Below, piece after piece: positions 63,974-64,000 of a stretch of 64,000 bases of DNA. This DNA is from Candidatus Protochlamydia phocaeensis. Lineage in GTDB: Bacteria > Chlamydiota > Chlamydiia > Chlamydiales > Parachlamydiaceae. The translations under genes were made by a program, and so were the position numbers. The stretch's first letter is position 1. Every line of letters starts with the position of its first letter. The DNA lies in the NCBI RefSeq assembly GCF_001545115.1, contig NZ_FCNU01000031.1:1-64000 (forward strand), written 5' to 3'. A model generated the notes under the pieces. It was given only the letters and a program-made list of their open reading frames with translations, had not been told where the DNA came from and did no database searches.

Positions 63974-64000
63974 CAGACGCTTAGCAAAAGATCTTTTTAC

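Overview
The window comes from an environmental (amoeba-associated) member of the Chlamydiota, most like the Parachlamydiaceae/Protochlamydia group. The best marker is the left edge, where bases 1-78 are the reverse complement of a 16S rRNA 5' end carrying the chlamydial signature (GAATTTGATCTTGG, then GCTGACGGCGTGGATGAGGC). Moderate GC, eukaryote-like domains (F-box, RING-H2, PTP-like phytase, prenylation-type C termini) and many lineage-specific secreted proteins agree with this. The genus is inferred, not proven.

Layout. 1-2.4 kb: 16S start (minus strand, running off the left edge), a secreted FAS1-domain protein and a Gly/Tyr/Asn-rich secreted protein with a strong terminator. 2.8-9.4 kb (minus): treY, then hemH and a membrane AAA+ ATPase, preceded by a clear cobalamin riboswitch with its own promoter. 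9.5-13.1 kb: alpha/beta hydrolase, a broken small gene, a DEAD-box helicase and a small acidic secreted protein. 13.2-17.5 kb (minus): a sugar/glycan-type cluster of GNAT, SDR/ATP-grasp fusion, HAD and SpsF-like cytidylyltransferase; spsF lies between two inverted copies of a palindromic repeat. 17.6-22.5 kb: small membrane protein, PatZ-like acyl-CoA synthetase/acetyltransferase, RNB nuclease. 22.7-25.5 kb: a paralogous pair, one with an F-box, then a pirin. 25.8-32.2 kb: FAD/Rieske oxidoreductase, P1B metal ATPase, a metal-site-less dihydroorotase-like protein, Zn-alcohol dehydrogenase, iron-permease-family protein. 32.3-41.5 kb: unknown protein, RING-H2 protein, uup, prfC, PTP-like phytase, unknown protein, membrane-anchored methyltransferase. 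41.6-46 kb: an extremely acidic repeat protein, a 46-residue KGG-like protein, suhB, a secreted unknown and an SDR. 46.1-53.4 kb: dus, dipZ, ubiB-like kinase, then an NAGPA-type glycosidase coupled to a cell-wall amidase. 53.5-55 kb: two paralogues ending in an identical CaaX-type tail. 55.2-64 kb: secreted hydrolase, thioredoxin-like ferredoxin, trmO, methyltransferase, the glgE-treS/mak pair and a two-TM channel-like protein at the right edge.

How genes work together. GlgE and TreS-Mak form a trehalose-to-glucan route (trehalose, maltose, maltose-1-phosphate, alpha-glucan), and TreY works in the reverse sense, from glucan ends towards trehalose; TreZ is not in the window. The F-box, RING, PTP-phytase and CaaX proteins are candidates for acting inside the host cell.

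Most intergenic spaces carry degenerate copies of two short repeat families. Family A has a core like AAAACCGCTAATGACCTAGA; family B is a palindrome with ends like AACCTGAGTTTGG. No CRISPR array, complete insertion sequence, tRNA or origin was recognised.
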